5,573 nucleotides of DNA from Thermoleophilia bacterium (GTDB taxonomy: Bacteria > Actinomycetota > Thermoleophilia > Gaiellales > Gaiellaceae), in contig JAOUEK010000160.1 in NCBI GenBank assembly GCA_029858755.1, positions 1-5,573 of the forward strand. The letters run 5' to 3'. Positions 4,160-5,573 of this stretch are shown piece by piece (positions within the stretch are counted from its first letter, which is position 1; each line of letters starts with the position of its first letter). The notes below the pieces were generated by a model. It saw only the letters and a program-made list of their open reading frames with translations. It was not told the origin of the DNA and did no database searches. The translations under genes were made by a program, and so were the position numbers.

Positions 4160-4885
4160 ATGACCCTCCGCCTCACCCTCGAGTACGACGGCACCGCGTT
4201 CCGCGGTTGGGCGCGCCAGCCGGGAGAGCGCACGGTGGAGGGCGTTCTCCGGGACGCGCTCGGCGCCGTCTACCCGACCTGGCACGACCTCTCCGTCGCC
4301 GGCCGCACGGACGCGGGCGTGCACGCGGCGGGCCAGGTGGCGAGCGTCGTCGCCGCGGGCGGGCCGCCGGCAGAGAGCGCTGCCGAGGCGCTCAACACGG
4401 CCCTGCCCGACGACGTCGCCGTCCTCGACGCCGTCGAGGCCCCGGAGGGCTTCCATGCGCGCTTCTCGGCACGGTCACGCTCCTACCGCTACGCGGTGCT
4501 CGACCGCCGGACACGATCGGCGCTCGATGCGCGGCGGGCGCTCTGGTGGCCCCGGGGCGTCGACGACGCTGCGCTCGCGGCCGCCGCAGCCGCGCTCGTC
4601 GGGGAGCACGACTTCCGCGCCTTCACGCCGGCTGTGACCCAGCACGCCGTCTTCACCCGCGTCGTCCTCGAGGCGGCGTGGCAGCGCACCGGCGATCGAG
4701 TTCACTTCACGATCACCGCCGACTCCTTCCTGCGGCACATGGTGCGCACCCTTGTCGGCACCATGCTCGAGCTCGGCCCAGAGGCGCCCGCCAGGATGCC
4801 CGCGCTTCTGCGCGGCGCGCCCCGCTCGGCGGCAGGCTCGACCGCCCCCCCGTGGGGCCTCACGCTGGAGCGCGTCCACTACTGA
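4160..4885 (+). CDS. truA: tRNA pseudouridine(38-40) synthase
   Basis: TruA converts uridines 38-40 in the anticodon stem-loop of many tRNAs to pseudouridine, acting in the cytoplasm as a dimer. It has 241 residues, slightly shorter than the E. coli enzyme. The start MTLRLTLEYDGTAFRGWARQ is the family N-terminus. The catalytic aspartate is Asp51 in AGRTDAGVHA (47-56), equivalent to Asp60 in E. coli. Other motifs are FHARFSARSRSYRY (98-111), EHDFRAFTP (149-157), DSFLRHMVRTLVG (188-200) with the conserved Arg196, and the C-terminal PPWGLTLERVHY. ATG 4160 has no Shine-Dalgarno; CTCCCCGCCCG precedes it. It lies near rplQ as in many actinobacteria, but separated by an NfeD-like gene, and has its own promoter and 5' hairpin. 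All key residues are present. Confidence 0.96.
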   Translation: MTLRLTLEYDGTAFRGWARQPGERTVEGVLRDALGAVYPTWHDLSVAGRTDAGVHAAGQVASVVAAGGPPAESAAEALNTALPDDVAVLDAVEAPEGFHARFSARSRSYRYAVLDRRTRSALDARRALWWPRGVDDAALAAAAAALVGEHDFRAFTPAVTQHAVFTRVVLEAAWQRTGDRVHFTITADSFLRHMVRTLVGTMLELGPEAPARMPALLRGAPRSAAGSTAPPWGLTLERVHY

Positions 4886-4901
4886 GTGGTACCGGGAACG
4901 G

Positions 4902-4927
4902 CGGGGTAGGGGTAAGCCCTCACCCCG
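4902..4927 (+). terminator. Hairpin terminator after truA
   Basis: Bases 4902-4907 (CGGGGT) pair with 4922-4927 (ACCCCG), and AGGG (4908-4911) pairs with CCCT (4917-4920). C4921 is bulged and the loop is GTAAG, giving ten pairs in all. It begins 17 bases after the truA stop and ends before the next promoter box. No T run follows, as with the rplQ terminator. Its position between two separately promoted genes supports termination. Confidence 0.6.
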
Positions 4928-4947
4928 GAGGCGGGTGCGGCCGCGGC

Positions 4948-4960
4948 TACGATCGCGGGC
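4948..4960 (+). promoter_or_regulatory. Leaderless-type promoter (-10 box) of the HAD gene
   Basis: TACGAT (4948-4953), preceded by GGC, lies 7 bases before GTG 4961, so transcription would begin at or next to the start codon. It matches TATAAT at 4 of 6 positions, and no -35 box is seen. The layout is nearly the same as at 3646. Confidence 0.5.
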
Positions 4961-5573
4961 GTGCGCTACCGCGTCGTCCTCTTCGACCTCGACGGCACGC
5001 TGATCGACTCCGGCCCGATGATCATGGCCTCTGCGCGCCACGCCGTGCGGAGCGTCCTCGCCCGTGAGCCCGACGCCGCCATGGACGAGATCGTTCGTGC
5101 GCACATCGGCGGCCCGGGGCTGGACGCGATGATGGAGGCGATCGACCCCGGGCGCGTGGACGACCTGGTCGCGGCGTATCGCGAGGAGAACGAGCGGCTT
5201 CACGACACGCTCGCCGCGTTCGACGATGTGCTCGCCGTGCTGCCGGCCCTGCGCGAGGACGGGCGACGCCTGGGGATCGTCACGGCGAAGCGGCGGGCCA
5301 CCGTCGGCCTCGCCTTCGCGCGCTTCCCCCTGCTCGAGCAGCTGACGGACGTGCTCGTGGGCGCCGAGGACACGACGAGGCACAAGCCGGACCCGGCGCC
5401 GCTCCGCGTCGCCCTCGAGCGGCTCGGCGCCGACGCCGGGGAGGCGGCCTACGTCGGCGACTCGCCCTTCGACATCGGCGCCGCCAGGGCCGCAGGCCTC
5501 TTCGCGGTGGCCGTCGGCTGGGGTGGGATCCACTCGGCCGAGCGGTTGCTCGCCGCCGGGCCCGACGTGCTCG
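4961..5573 (+). CDS. HAD-superfamily phosphatase, PpaX/phosphoglycolate phosphatase-like, 3' end cut off
   Basis: Some 204 codons are visible and the frame is open at the window edge. All four HAD motifs are present. Motif I is VVLFDLDGTLIDS, with nucleophile Asp9 and acid/base Asp11. Motif II is IVTAK, with Thr108. Motif III is Lys142 in HKPDPAPL. Motif IV is YVGDSPFDI, with Asp167 and Asp171 for magnesium. Residues about 14-85 between motifs I and II form a helical cap of the C1 type. HAD-IA enzymes of this pattern hydrolyse phosphoglycolate, pyrophosphate or small sugar phosphates; the substrate cannot be read from sequence, so no symbol is given. GTG 4961 was chosen because the core strand begins at residue 4 and a -10 box lies 7 bases upstream; there is no Shine-Dalgarno. 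The gene probably needs only 10-20 more codons. Confidence 0.92.
   Translation, partial: MRYRVVLFDLDGTLIDSGPMIMASARHAVRSVLAREPDAAMDEIVRAHIGGPGLDAMMEAIDPGRVDDLVAAYREENERLHDTLAAFDDVLAVLPALREDGRRLGIVTAKRRATVGLAFARFPLLEQLTDVLVGAEDTTRHKPDPAPLRVALERLGADAGEAAYVGDSPFDIGAARAAGLFAVAVGWGGIHSAERLLAAGPDVL

Noticed and set aside
3677..4456. 259-codon minus-strand frame across the NfeD-like gene and truA promoter
   Set aside because: It is extremely Arg/Pro-rich, crosses two genes and a promoter, and shows no domain.
4090..5067. 325-codon + strand frame from TTG 4090, close to the predicted truA transcript start
   Set aside because: It runs through truA in another frame and is dominated by Arg, Ala, Pro and Gly with no motif. 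It begins inside the leader hairpin. TruA has all catalytic motifs in its own frame.
4475..5533. 352-codon open frame on the minus strand opposite truA and the HAD gene
   Set aside because: It overlaps two clear enzymes and crosses their terminator and promoter. Its composition is typical of an antisense by-product of biased codons.
1..5573. tRNA or rRNA genes, CRISPR array, insertion sequence, toxin-antitoxin or phage genes
   Set aside because: I looked on both strands and found no cloverleaf, spaced repeat array, transposase motif, terminal inverted repeats or defence-type gene. Composition is uniform across the window.

Overview
This window comes from a chromosome with high G+C content and a strong preference for G or C at the third codon position. 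The organism is most likely a deep-branching actinobacterium; Thermoleophilia (Gaiellales or Solirubrobacterales-like) is my best guess, but this is inferred and not proven. The reasons are the gene order map-infA-rpmJ-rpsM-rpsK-rpsD-rpoA-rplQ-(x)-truA, actinobacterial-looking S11 and RNA polymerase alpha C-terminal sequences, GTG and TTG starts, and TAnnnT boxes placed directly in front of GTG starts as in leaderless genes. All genes are on the + strand.

Bases 1-3417 hold the end of the spc/alpha ribosomal protein operon. The tail of map is followed by an 87-base gap with a candidate -10 box and two hairpins. Then come infA, rpmJ, rpsM, rpsK, rpsD, rpoA and rplQ, tightly packed: rpsM/rpsK and rpsK/rpsD overlap by one base, and rpoA/rplQ are 4 bases apart. 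The only sizeable internal gap (58 bases, rpsD-rpoA) can form two mutually exclusive hairpins. Together these genes supply translation initiation factor IF1, small-subunit proteins S13, S11 and S4, large-subunit proteins L36 and L17, and the RNA polymerase alpha subunit. L36 and S4 are both the zinc-binding, cysteine-containing forms.

Bases 3418-3657 are a 240-base noncoding gap. It opens with a GC-rich terminator-like hairpin after rplQ. It also holds a near-perfect direct repeat, several more hairpins (one burying a perfect Shine-Dalgarno sequence), and an apparent leaderless promoter for a small NfeD-like membrane protein (3658-4029).

Bases 4030-4159 carry the best promoter in the window (TTGCAC, 17 bases, TAGATT). 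A strong hairpin starts at about the predicted first transcribed bases, ahead of truA (tRNA pseudouridine synthase A, 4160-4885). A hairpin terminator follows truA. A second leaderless-type promoter then precedes a HAD-family phosphatase gene that runs off the right edge.

I see no mobile element, CRISPR array, tRNA, rRNA or obvious new multi-gene system. The genes are ordinary housekeeping genes. The parts worth a second look are the noncoding gaps, especially the two promoters followed at once by long hairpins (infA and truA), and the NfeD-like gene placed between rplQ and truA.
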